NCBI RefSeq assembly: GCF_036417845.1
Contig: NC_089981.1
Location: forward strand, 82,253,268-82,317,267
Direction of reading: 5' to 3'
Source of the DNA: Apteryx mantelli
Taxonomy: Eukaryota; Chordata; Aves; Apterygiformes; Apterygidae
Length of the DNA stretch: 64,000 nucleotides
Shown here: piece after piece, positions 26,101 through 36,690 of the stretch
Layout: each line of letters begins with the position of its first letter
Numbering within the stretch: position 1 is the first letter of the stretch
The notes under the pieces: model-generated
Told to the model about the DNA's origin: nothing
Databases searched by the model: none
Seen by the model: the letters and a program-made list of their open reading frames with translations, nothing else
Position numbers and translations under genes: made by a program

Positions 26101-27319
26101 TATGAATTTGACCTAGGTATAAATCAATGAGAAGACAAACAGCTTTTCTAAGAGAGGACTCAGGCACTGAACAGTGTTGCCCTTGGAGTATCTCACATGC
26201 AGACTATGAGACGATAAACTTTCAAGAACTAAGTTCTACAAAGATTAGAGGACTAAAATTTGTCTCAGCAGCCCATTATGAAAACCCAAGAATTGTAAGA
26301 CATAAGAACTAGTCTAAAACAGGCTTGTAAGGAAGTCTGTTGGAGGGGCTCTCTCCTTGGCTATTTGTGTATTACAGTCTCCCTAAATTAGAGTTTCATC
26401 ATCCAATGTATTTTTGGTGGGACTTAAAATACATGCATCTGCTTACATGTAAGAATTCACCTAGAGAGAAAGACACATATCAGAACTAAACATGACTCAG
26501 AATTGCACAATTATGTTAAATATTTATTTATTCAAGACGAGCAAACAGGCTATGTGATCTGATTTTTATCATCTGCATTTGAGCTGATGTGGCTCAAGTG
26601 GGAGCCACTATTTCTTTGAATGTACTAAATATAGCTTAGAATGAATTTTCTAGAGGTGTCTGGTGCCACTTAGTTACAGCAAATCATGTTTTCAGCTCCT
26701 TCTTGCATTCTCTTAAGAAGGAAAATCTTTTTTTTTTTTTTTTTTTTGGTCTTCTCTCATTCAAGTCTGTTATTGATTCCTGCTATAAATCCTTCTGGAA
26801 CCCACCTGATATTGGGTGATGATGTTGGAAATTCTATAAATATGGGGACTTGATAGCATATAAAAGTAGCAACTCAATGATGATACCCCAAATCCTATCC
26901 TATCACACCCCAGATTTTGTATTGGCTCAAATTCTTCTATAGTTATTGAAGTATCTTAGCTGTATAGACTTCTACATGGAATAGATTTTTAAAGTTGATA
27001 GTGGTGCATTTTTATTTAGTGGCAAATGAAGTTCTAAAACCTATTAATACATTGTATATGTAATGTATTCTACAATTATGGTAGCCTGTTAAAGAGCAAG
27101 GGCAATTTGTTCCCCTTGGTGTCCTTGGGCATCTGGGCATCTCTTTTTGAACTTGTTTATACTTTTTGTCTCTGTAACAGGATGTGAAAGCGTGTAATAT
27201 TTCATCTTGCCAGATAACACAAGAATGAATCATACAAAACAGTTTTGAAAAGTAAGTCAGTCATGTCACTCATTCACCATCTCTATTCCATCCAATATAC
27301 TGACAGACCTCTATTAAAT
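17200..27319. other. Intergenic sequence, no gene seen
   Basis: No recognisable coding region on either strand. A somewhat GC-richer patch at about 17570-17930 gives short open frames on both strands without recognisable similarity. A CA microsatellite lies at 23781-23812 and poly-T runs near 25560 and 26729. Confidence 0.5.
23781..23812. repeat. (CA)n microsatellite, interrupted
   Basis: ACACACAT, ACACACACG and a final run of CA units, about 32 bases in total. Confidence 0.95.
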
Positions 27320-27600
27320 GCAGCCCCAATTTTTTTTCCTCCAAGCTCAGGACTTGCAGTGTATTAACTCTCTCCTTATGTGGGAATTGTACCTAATCAT
27401 CTTCTTTCTTGGCCTTCTCTATATTCCTTTTCTTAAATACAGTGTATACCAAATTGTGCAGACTTAAAAGATACATGCTGGATTTGTACAATAGTATAAT
27501 GAAGTTTTCCAGTTTATTCTGTATTTCTTTCCTAATCTTAACATTCTAGTCTCTTTTGGTCAGCCATCAAGTACTGGGAGACTTGAATGCTCTTCCTTTT
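27320..27600 (-). repeat. Degenerate CR1-type LINE fragment
   Basis: On the + strand, the order TTCCTCCAAGCTCAG, then AACTCTCTCCTTATG, then TAATCATCTTCTTTCTTGGCC and TTCTCTATATTCC mirrors the reverse complement of CR1 3' coding sequence, where the blocks are roughly TTCTCCAGGCTGAA, CTCTCCTCGTAGG, and CTGATCATCTTTGTGGCCCTCCTCTGG. A further weak match runs to about 27600 (TTTCCTAATCTTAACATTCT). It is heavily mutated and truncated at both ends and cannot be active. Confidence 0.5.
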
Positions 27601-30600
27601 CAGTGTTTCCAAAAAAGGAGTTCTATCAATATTCTCATTTGAAGTGAGATGTTCTAGTGTCTTCAGCTAAGTTTTTAGACTTCTAGCACTTGCACAGAAC
27701 ACCATTTTTGTTCTGATTATTTTTGTGTGGTCTGCTTAATCAGAGTATTGTTTAGGCAGTTCTTTGCTATTTTCTATCTAAATTAATCACTTTGTCTTTT
27801 TCTTTTTTTGGGGATACATAGTTTTTCTTATTTCCACTTCAGTACCTGTCTCATCTGAAGACACACCCCTTCTCAGCTGTCATTAATATGGTGTCTGTAA
27901 TTCCTGCATGGTGTCATAAAAACCTACAAGCCTGCCCATTCCTGTCATTTTCTCAGTGGTGAAACTATCCTATTTCCTCAACCCTGACAGTGAATCTGGG
28001 AGGATTTCAGAAAATGCTCTCATAACCCTTTTTTCCCTGTTCTTCCTATTTCAACAGGATTCATGCAGACTCCTCTCCAAAGTTTCCGTAAGGTTCCTGC
28101 CAGGGAACGGACAGAGCGTTGACCACCTCGCATCCCTGCTGCTAATGGCCAGTCCCCACTTACAGTGAATGTACTGCGGAGGGGACTCCTCGGACCACTG
28201 TGAAAGAGTCAAGGAATGAGCTAACACAGTGTGGACATTCACTAGTCCAGCTCTTGACCTTTTACTATAGCTATAGCCTGAGAGACTAGCAACCATCGTT
28301 TTCTCAGATGTAGGAGTATCATTGCACCATCCTCACTGGTGCAATATACTGACTGGCTGTACGTCCAACATTAAGGCCTCTGCCAGGCCTCAGCAGGATG
28401 TTTTCTCTCAGGTGAGATCACTGCTCTAAGGAAAACATCCTCATTATAAATGGTATTTCTCATATGGAACAAAGGCATTTTGCTCACCTGTTCTCTTTCC
28501 TTTCTCCAGGCTGATGCCCTGCTGAAATAAGACCTTCACTGTAATCCCATCTCCAGTCTAACATGTTGTTACCAGTTGTTCCATATCTTGCTTTTCCACT
28601 CAAAGAAACCATATTTTATGGCCCCCACCACCAACAGTCTCTGAGGCTGCCTTCACTGCATGCAGCCCTCAGTGAAGAAAGCTCATCCTCCTGCTAGATT
28701 TCTGTCTCTGTTGCAGTTTAGTTGCAGCGTTCTCCCCCTCCCTGCCATGACTTTGTCTATTTTCCTCAAGACTTTAGGCTGCAAAACACACTGCTCGCTC
28801 TCCAAGTCTTTGTTTTGCTCAGCGTGAGGGCACTGGGGCTCATGCAGCAGACTCCCATGGGGATTTATGTTTATACCTGTGACTAACGCAGCCACTTCTT
28901 GCCGACTAGTTTTGCTCCAGACTTCTCTGACTGTTCAAAAGCTCTGTGCAAGTACCACAGGCACCTGCACAGCCCCTTCCTCTGCCTGGCTTCACGGTAC
29001 AAGTTTGGGAACCCATTAGCACTTGCATTTTAAACTTAGTTAACTGCTGCTAGGCTCCACCAAAGTTAAGTATTCCCTATAATACTGAGTTGAGCTACAG
29101 AATATAAAGGAGCACTTTAATTTGCTATCATTTGAGAGCTTTAAATTGAAAGTATCTACTAGGTTAAAGCTGTACTTTGAGATAAAGAAGATAAAATAAA
29201 CTGAATAAATAAAACAGGAACGCTTGCTTGTTCTCTTTTGCAACAAAACTCTTCTTACCTTAGTCTCAGTCCTCAGGGTCTCTGTACTTTGGGAAAAATC
29301 TCATGTGTATCAGCTGCTGCTATTATAGGTTATTACTGGCACACACATGTAAAATATTTACATGATGATAATACCCTACAGGCAGGCTTCACCTCCACGC
29401 AAAGAGAATCAAAAAGACACGAAAAGTTGATAACCAAGAAAGATGTACCAAGCTCGGGAAGGAAACTGGTACGTAACTCACTGGAGGTGTGGGAAGTACA
29501 GCTGGACACCTTCATGACCCACTGATATTTTATCCATTTTATTTGTTTTGGAGCATGATGATGTAGGAAGCTGGGCTGCAGGAGAGGATTTTTGACCTAA
29601 AATAGCAGCTCACCTGAAGCGGATGACTTAATCTGGGGAGATCATAACAATATATACATTTGTTTCTAATGCATTAAATGCAAAAATACCTGAGATGAGG
29701 AGACTTTATTAAAAAGTAAAGAAACTGATTAAAGAAGATCTTGTTTAATTGGGGATTCAGACATACTGCAGTGGTACAGGGGACAAGGTAATGCACAGCG
29801 TGATGTTCCTTTTCCACATGTACTTTCGACCACCCCGCAGAACCTCGCGACAAGAGAAAAAGGAAGCGCTGGAACGGGCAGGTCGGAGGCAGCTGGAGAG
29901 GGGAGGCAGCCTGCAGGAAACACGGCAAAACCTGACGATGGCAGAGGTAACAGGCTGTTAAGGAAAGTTAACAAAAAATGGAAAACTATGCTAAAACGAG
30001 CTCCAGGGGCCAGATGGCAAGTTAAGAAGCTGGGGGAGGGGAAGGATTCAACAAAAGAAGGACAAAAAAGTGAACTGGGGAATAAGCGAACGCAGCATTG
30101 TGTTAGGAGGAGGCAGCTAGCCAGCTGCAGAGGCGAGCGAGCTCCTAGTTATCTCACCGTGTTGACTACAGAAACAGACTTCAAATGACGCAGTGTCTAT
30201 AAACAGAGGGGAGGAATTAGTTCCCGTTCTGGTAGTTGTGTCTATGACCCTAAAAGCCTTGTGGCGTGCATGCATCAGGAATTCAGTTCCTGAGGGCACC
30301 GGCAGTGCTACTGTGTAGCTGAGACAACTCTGAGCAGTAGCAAAAAGTCCATAGAATAAGCACTTGCTTATTACTGCAGAAATTTGGTACTGCAATTATA
30401 AATGTTGCTCATAAAGTTGGATACACCATTACTCCAAACAAATGTAGAACATAAGAATCAAGGCACTTGCAGTGTTAACAGACTAAATAGACTGTTTCTT
30501 CATCAGATATGAATTTGATTCAACAGTAAACAAAAGATCTCAGATTGTGCTGTTTCAATCATACTGATGGAACCGGACAGTTACTTTGATGAACTATTCC

Positions 30601-32959
30601 ACTGTGTTCATTCTTGTTAAAAGATGTATCAGAAAAGCCTTGTTCACATGCTGATTTGCTTCTTCAAACAGCACTGCTGTTTCCTCCATAACATTTTCTC
30701 TTTCTGGTCTTTTCCCTGCTGGTCTGAGTAATTAGTTCTCTGGGGATATCAAGTCTTTTCTTGCTTACTAGCATTGGAACAGGGAATATCTGAACTAATC
30801 CCATGGTACCAACGATAATGCTTCTTTTGACATATAGGAGATCCTTTATGGAGCATTATATGACCCTTACTGTGGACAAACACGTCAGATGTAGTATGTG
30901 AGGCATTTACAAGCTCCAGCTAAATCAGTTTATGTTTATCACTCAGTAGAGCAGGACTTTCACAGTGGTATCTATTTAGCAATCCCGCCTGATCAAAGTT
31001 TCTATGTAAAGAGCAGAATGCCAGTGTGGAAGTGAGCTCTATACTTGTGCTTGTGTGGCCATAGCAGATGATCTATGGTTTTGTATGACTTCAGTCATAC
31101 AGAAAAAAAATGCAAAACAGAATAAATCTGAGAGTTACCAGGACAGAATCTGCGTTTTGGAGGCCTCCTAACTGCTATTCTGGCTCTGGGGGTGCCAAAA
31201 TGGACAGTGAATACCTAGCGAACATGAAAATTCTTAAGCTATTTTTAAAAATCCCTTTTGAAGAACAGTAAGGTAGCCCAATTCTGAAAAGAATATTCTT
31301 GTCTTGTGTCAATGATCACATGGAACGTTGGAACAGAAGTACTAAAACGTGTTTAGTCCCACTTGGACTCATGACAGCAGAGGAATAATAATCAAAACAA
31401 CTTTTATTATTGTCGTCATCATTTTTAGACCTTCAGGAAGGGTCGCAAGTATTGTATGCATGCATGTTTACAGACAAGCCTACACACTTATACATAAGAT
31501 GTTGGTAATATGAACTTTGTTTGACGATAGCTACATATGTTAGTTTGCAAGAATAAAAGTTATCTCCATTTATTTATTTTTATTTCTTCTCCATCACTGC
31601 TTGGGATTCATGTAATCAAATTCTGGTAAAACAATAGTAAGTTTTACAAAATATAGACCAAACAGAGAAAGTAGGAGAAGGACAAGTAGCTGTGCCCCTC
31701 TGAAATATTAGCAGTTTTACATTCAGATCTTCTGTTTCAGTCTTAAATTTCCATATAGATGGAAGTGAAGTGACCAAAGTGCAAAAGAGAAAGCAACCTG
31801 GAAAAAAGGGAAAGCAATTGTGGAAAGACTGCTGGCCAAATGATAAAGTAAGATTTTTGCTTATTCACCAAAAAACCCCTATATTTTCCTTAAGGTGTTA
31901 ATTACCATACAAACATCACCAGATATAAAACACATAAAAATGCTTTACAGTCAAGATGGGCAAAAACATACTACATACAGCATTTTTCTTATAAGAAATA
32001 CACTGAAGGCATTATTTATTAACTTGTTAGCATATACTGGAGAACCAATTCTATGGCTATTTTATAAAAGTAGAATGAAAAGTGAAAAACTGTGTGTACG
32101 CAGGATATAGTGAACTTGGTCTGATTTTTCTCTCTTCTACCATGACAGTTATTTTAATGATGAATTCCCAAATCACATGCTTCAGTTTTAGATTTTAAAG
32201 TGTTTTTGAGCACTTTTTGAGCTGCTCACTGCACTCTTCAGATCAAAAGAAACACACAGGACAAAGAATAAAATTGAGTATTAGAGTAAGACATCAACAA
32301 ATATAACTAAGTAGAATTAAGTATGTGTAATAAAGCAAAATATGTGGATCTGCAAGTTCAGTCCCCCATTGACCAGGGGCAAGAGGAAGTTACAGAGTTC
32401 TTGCCAAATTTTACCTTATGTTATCATAAAAATAAACCACAAAACAAACAAAAAACCTGATCTACATTCTTTGGTGCAGACCCCTGCTTGTGGATGCATT
32501 TAGATTATTTTAGCTAAATTGGTTTAAGAAGATTTAAAGTTTTAAATATATACAAATATTTACTGTTCTCTTCTCTTCTCTTAGAGTTACAAAATCATTC
32601 TGTTACTTCGGCACAGTTCAATCTCAGTTTTGTTTTTTAAATTACAATTCTTTCTTCTGAGAAAAGCAGCTGGTTTACAAAGGATGATAAATTTAAGTTT
32701 TCTGACTTAAAAAATAATCTTGTGGAAGTTTATTTTAAAAGATGCTTTTAGTGCTTGATTGTCCATCTTTCCAGTAATAAAAATGAAGCGATTAGAGCTG
32801 TTCACTAAATAATTTCCCAAGTAGTACTGTCCACTTGAGAGGGAAATGACTGGCTTGGTAGATCTGGGTAGATCTGCAGAAATGGATGCTGGGGTAAAAC
32901 AGGTCAGCAATACTGTGAAAAGATCACATTGTCTCAGAAGTATTTGCACCGGCACGTGT
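27601..32959. other. Intergenic sequence, no gene seen
   Basis: Mostly AT-rich. A patch at 28050-28250 and another at 29810-30150 are GC-richer but have no recognisable protein or repeat signature. No RNA gene was recognised. Confidence 0.5.
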
Positions 32960-33160
32960 AAGCAGGAATGCAGTCTGTGACAGGCGCGACACAACAGACG
33001 CAGTTGTCGAGGCCTCACCTGCAGCACCGTGTCCAGTCTCGGGTGCTGCACTTCCAGAAAAATGTGAACCATTTGGGGAGAACACAGGGGGAGAAGTAAG
33101 CATGCAAGTGCAATAAGTGCAACACAGAAGGATGGACTGAAAAGAAGCAAAATTGCTTAG
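32960..33160 (+). repeat. Degenerate CR1-type LINE fragment
   Basis: GCGACACAACAGACG, then GAGGCCTCACCTGCAGCACC with GTGTCCAGTCTCGGGTGCTGC directly after it, then CCAGAAAAATGTGAACC, matches the conserved CR1 reverse-transcriptase region (GAGGCCTCACCT, TGTGTCCAGTT, TGGGC, AGAAAGACAT). Weaker matches continue to about 33160. It is a short, frame-broken relic and sits only about 700 bases before the PPP2R5E CpG island. Confidence 0.65.
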
Positions 33161-33849
33161 TCTATTGACAGTAAAATTTAGGGGAAACATGCTTCTTTAA
33201 ATACGCAAGAAGCGTACTCAAAGACGCGAGGTAAAACTGTTCTTCATGACCACTGCAGCTATACTTCAGTATTGGGAGTTTTTATTCTAGCGAGGGAGTT
33301 CCAGGTTCCTTTGATGGCCAAAACACGGGCTGGACCAGGGAACTTACCTGACCGAAAATCAGTAATTTTGAAAGTAGCTTCACGACAGCTTAGATCAATC
33401 TCAGTGGAGCCTGCCCAGTCCCAGCTCCTGCATTACGGGAGCAGCGAGCTGAGCCAAGAAGCTGAGCGGGCTAAAAGCTAGCGACCTTTTTGCAGGATTA
33501 GTGGCTTTCAGAGGGTTCACGCGTGCCAGGGCCTGCACGAAATGGAGGGGGGGCACGACTGACCCATCAAAATAACCAGCTGTCAAGCTGCCCTTATTGA
33601 GTTAATTTCCAAAAAAAAAAAGAAATACAATACATGAGGGTTTGTGTCCTATCGCGGCGGCGCTGCAGCTCGGATGATTTTCTGTTCCGCCAGGATCACA
33701 AGGAAAGCAGCGGTTGATATTTTTAAGCACAGCCGTCATATTAACTTCTTTAGCTGCATTTTGAAAGAAAAAAACCCCAAAAACCCCAACAAGGCGCCGT
33801 TCAAGTAAATAAAAAGCAGCTTACGTTACTTCTCAGTCTCATTTACCAC
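33161..33849. other. Non-coding DNA leading into the PPP2R5E CpG island
   Basis: GC content and CpG frequency start to rise at about 33640 (GCGGCGGCGCTGCAG). There is an A11 run at 33609-33620. No gene was seen. Confidence 0.5.
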
Positions 33850-33957
33850 GGCTCATTTTGCGGGCCGCGTTTGCATATAAACACAATCCAGGGAGAAAAG
33901 AAGAGGAAACGCGAGCGGGGAGCGAGCGGGGAGCCCCCAGCCAGGCCGCGGGCACAG

Positions 33958-33975
33958 CCGCCGCCGCCGCCGCCG
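33958..33975. repeat. (CCG)6 trinucleotide repeat
   Basis: Six perfect CCG units inside the CpG island, upstream of the presumed transcription start. Confidence 0.95.
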
Positions 33976-34128
33976 CGGACCAGGCGAGCGCCTCCCCGCT
34001 CCGCTACGCGCGGGGCGCCGGGTCATGAAGCGACGCTCCTGGAGGCGGTTTAATTTCTCCCGAGGCCCCGCGGAGGCTCGGCCCGGCGCGGCGCGGCGGC
34101 AGCCGCAGCGCTCCCCGGGCCCCGCGGC

Positions 34129-34156
34129 GGGACGGGACGGGACGGGACGGGACGGG
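34129..34156 (+). repeat. PPP2R5E: (GGGAC)n, predicted G-quadruplex
   Basis: Six GGG runs separated by AC, spaced every five bases. This meets the usual G-quadruplex pattern of four or more G3 runs with short loops. It lies about 0.2 kb upstream of the presumed PPP2R5E exon 1. Confidence 0.9.
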
Positions 34157-34435
34157 CACTTTACCTCAGCGCTGCCGCGCTTTTCCCTCCGGGGACGCGC
34201 GGGGCGATGGCGGGCGCTGCCCGGCGGCGGCGGCGGCGGCTCCGCGCTTCCCCGGCGGCGGCGGCGGCGCCACTGAGGCGGCGCGTCGCGGCGGCAGGCC
34301 GCGGTGGGCGGCGCGGGGGGCGGGCCGCGGGCCGGGGGGCGGTGGCGGCGGCAGCACGCTCGGTTGTGAGCGAGCGAGGGAGGAGGGAGGGAGGCAGCGT
34401 GTGTGTGTGAGCCAGAGCGAGCGTGAGCGAGTGCC

Positions 34436-34453
34436 ATGGCCGGAGCCCGCTGA
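34436..34453 (+). promoter_or_regulatory. PPP2R5E: Upstream ORF 1 in PPP2R5E 5'UTR (5 codons)
   Basis: ATG in a strong Kozak setting (GCCATGG) encodes MAGAR and then stops. If transcription starts upstream of it, it should capture scanning ribosomes. Confidence 0.45.
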
Positions 34454-34703
34454 GAGTGACAATAGGAGCGAACCGGAGCGCGACCCCGCCGCCCACCGCC
34501 GCCCCCGCGCTCACCTGAGCCCGCCGCCGGCGCCACAGGCCGCCCCCCGGCTCGCAGCACCGCCGCCCGCCCGCCCGGCCTGCCCCCCGCGCCCGCCCGC
34601 ACCGCACCGCGCCCGCCGCTCCCCCTCGGCTCCGCTCGGCTCGGCTCCCCCCGCGCCCCCCCCGCCCGCCGCCTCAGGGCCCCTCCGCAGGGCTCCGCCG
34701 GGA

Positions 34704-34709
34704 ATGTGA
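34704..34709 (+). promoter_or_regulatory. PPP2R5E: Start-stop upstream element in PPP2R5E 5'UTR
   Basis: ATG is followed directly by TGA, forming a minimal start-stop element of the kind known to stall ribosomes in other 5'UTRs. It overlaps the possible alternative donor GTGAGT at 34705-34710, so splicing there would remove it. Confidence 0.35.
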
Positions 34710-34751
34710 GTGAGGCAGCAGCCATCGCAGGCAGGGGGCCGCGCCGAGTGC

Positions 34752-34781
34752 ATGGGACTGAGCGGAGCGCGAGCAGCCTGA
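34752..34781 (+). promoter_or_regulatory. PPP2R5E: Upstream ORF 3 in PPP2R5E 5'UTR (9 codons)
   Basis: ATG GGA start encodes MGLSGARAA and then stops, wholly inside the presumed exon 1. Confidence 0.4.
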
Positions 34782-34847
34782 ACCCGCCGCCAACGCCGCC
34801 CTGCGCCGGGGAGGCCGCCAACGCCGCCGAGGCCTACAGGCTCCTGC

Positions 34848-34868
34848 GCCGCCGCCGCCGCCGCCGCC
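34848..34868. repeat. PPP2R5E: (GCC)7 trinucleotide repeat in exon 1
   Basis: Seven perfect GCC units in the non-coding first exon, in the class of GC-rich 5'UTR repeats prone to length change. Confidence 0.9.
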
Positions 34869-35122
34869 GCGGCAGGGACCGAGCCCGCGCCCGCGCCCCA
34901 GCCCGCGCCCCAGCCCGGCGCGAACCGCACTCGGGCCGCCGCCGCCGCCAGGCATCGGCCGCGCTCCGCCAAGCCCGGCTCCCGCCGCCGCCTGCCCCCG
35001 TCTCCGGCTTCTCTACCAGGAGGGTCAAGGTAACTCCATCCCGCCGGGCCCGGCCCGGCCCGGCAGGGCGGCGGCGGCGGCGCGGGCGGGCCGCCGGGGC
35101 CGGGCGGCGGCGGGGGGCTGCG

Positions 35123-35155
35123 GGAGGAGGAGGAGGAGGAGGAGGAGGAGGAGGA
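35123..35155 (+). repeat. PPP2R5E: (GGA)11 trinucleotide repeat
   Basis: Eleven perfect GGA units about 95 bases into intron 1. GGA arrays can form tetrad/heptad G-structures. On the other strand it creates an artefactual poly-Ser frame. Confidence 0.95.
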
Positions 35156-35297
35156 CATGTTCCAGCTGCGGCGCTCCTCGTCCCCCCGCGGGCCCTGACA
35201 GCCGCCGCCGCCCCCCGGGCGCCCCGCCAGCCCCTCGCCCCTGCCCTGGCCACCTCCGTCGGTATTTTCACATCCACTCGCGCTTCCATATATTATT

Positions 35298-35318
35298 CCC
35301 CCCCCCCCCCCCCCCCCC
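35298..35318. repeat. Poly-C run (21 C)
   Basis: An uninterrupted homopolymer at the 3' edge of the CpG island. Its length is likely to be unreliable in sequencing and assembly. Confidence 0.95.
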
Positions 35319-35493
35319 ACTCAGGGACGAGCATATCTAATGTGCGTGGCTTCGTATTTACCAAAATACTTCAGGAATAAAATAAGATCCCTTGTTCCAA
35401 GCAGCGCTCGCCTCGGAGAGGAGCGGCGGCCGGGTTATGCAGCTTTCCCACTTGCACCGCACACAATAAATAATCTCGGTCCCTTTTATTATT

Positions 35494-35517
35494 TGTATTT
35501 ATTTATTTATTTATTTG
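35494..35517. repeat. (ATTT)n tetranucleotide repeat
   Basis: About six ATTT units in intron 1 of PPP2R5E. Confidence 0.9.
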
Positions 35518-36618
35518 CCCATTGAGAAGAACGTATTTCACGGTTGCATATTCAGGGGGGCGAATGTTCATTTGGAGAGATGGAAAAAAAAAAAGATCAG
35601 TGTTTACTGTAAGGTTGTTAGGCTGGATGTAGTCTTGTTGAATTAGAATGAGATTTTAATAATTTATAAAGCAGGTTAGGGAAACTGTTACTAAATTTAC
35701 AGCAGAGAAGTGTCAGTAAAGCTTCTTGCTGACACAATGATCCTGCAGTTTAAGTGATCTACTTTAGTCCCTGTCCATTTTTTTTTTTTTTTTTTGGTAA
35801 TTTCATTTTGAGCGAGTGCAAACATTTCTGCAGAAACGGTTACACTTTAATGATGCACGTGATGAGGAGATGAAGAATCTTTTTGAGGAGATGAAACAGG
35901 GCCAACAAATTCAGGTTTTGAGTATACATTTTTTGCTGTTATTTCCAGAATTTGGCTTATGTAACAGGTAACTTTGTTTTTATATGCTTTTTGGAGGACT
36001 GTTGAAATCTTAGAAGTGGGTTGCTGAAGTACAGGCCATTCCATTTCAGTTTTTCTGACTTTTTTATTTATTATTCTTGGCTGGGAATGGTGACTTTTTT
36101 TCAGTGGATTAATAAGAGCTGTTTAATCATTTTGCTGATATTATATTAAATTCAGAAAGTATAAGTTGATAGTGAAGTAATACCTCAGAAAAATCAAAAA
36201 AGAGGGAATGACTTTTTTTCATTATGGTAATGCCAGCTGCATAGTTCAGCATCTGGGGGCTGCACATGATTCCTTGAAGGAACTCTGGAGTTGATACTTC
36301 CATTTTCTGGATAGATTGAGTGCACATATATATATAATTTTGCATTAAACAGTTTTTCTTTTCTGAACTTGTTTCCCCTATCGCAGTAAATCATACTTCT
36401 AAAGCTTTTCTCACAAAAGATCAATCCAAATAATGTCTATTTCAATGTGTTTAATAATTTATGAAGCATATCAGTAACCAAGTATTTTAATAAAATAAGT
36501 ACTTGAAAATGTTCTCTATCTTGTGGAATCAACTCCTTTTAGCACTCGAGTCACTTTGGTAATTGAAGTCAACAGACACTGAGGATGAGTAATGCTTTCC
36601 AAGGACATTTTCTAAGAC

Positions 36619-36690
36619 CCTGATCCTGCAAATGCTTATGCCGATGCTTAACTTTGCATGAGTGTACAGCCTTACTGAAATCACCAGAAC
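36619..36690. repeat. Short DNA-transposon-like relic (GATCCTGCAAA end)
   Basis: CCTGATCCTGCAAATGCTTA, then TGCCGATGCTTAACTTTGCA, then TACTGAAATCACC resembles a repeat family abundant in turtles and crocodilians (GATCCTGCAAACACTTATGC, GTGCTTAACTTTA, CCATTGAAGTCAATGG). Identified from memory of that pattern; only one end is clear. Confidence 0.45.

Larger units (their letters stand above)
34360..35029 (+). other. PPP2R5E: Non-coding first exon of PPP2R5E (start uncertain)
   Basis: The 3' end is defined by GTCAAG followed by GTAACT (intron begins at 35030), a good 5' splice site. The 5' end is not visible; I place it near the GCGAGCGAGGGAGG stretch at about 34370 because GC boxes end just before it and 5'UTR lengths of several hundred bases are usual for B56-family genes. 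After splicing, the frame of the start codon is open back to a stop at 34707-34709, with no earlier in-frame ATG. GTGAGT at 34705-34710 is a possible alternative donor. Confidence 0.55.
33850..35330 (+). promoter_or_regulatory. PPP2R5E: CpG-island promoter of PPP2R5E
   Basis: About 1.5 kb of very GC-rich, CpG-dense DNA, with SP1-type GC boxes (GGGGGGCGGG at 34315-34324 and GGGGGGCGG at 34334-34342), CCG/GCC repeats and no TATA box, as usual for a broadly expressed housekeeping promoter. It lies immediately upstream of and around a splice donor (after 35029) whose next acceptor opens the PPP2R5E start-codon exon, so it is assigned to that gene. Antisense transcription from the same island is common for such promoters and cannot be judged here. 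Confidence 0.85.

Noticed and set aside
33853-34821. 322-codon open frame on the - strand in the CpG island
   Set aside because: Composition is Arg/Ala/Pro/Gly from GC-rich repeats, with no domain, and it overlaps several equally long frames on both strands. Stop codons are simply rare in such DNA.
34511-35320. 269-codon open frame on the - strand with a poly-Ser stretch
   Set aside because: The Ser run is the GGA repeat read in reverse and the rest is GC-rich low complexity. It overlaps the PPP2R5E first exon.
34706-35380. 224-codon open frame on the + strand through exon 1
   Set aside because: It reads across the splice donor at 35030 into intron sequence and the poly-C run. It is Arg/Ala/Pro low complexity and is not in frame with the PPP2R5E start after splicing.
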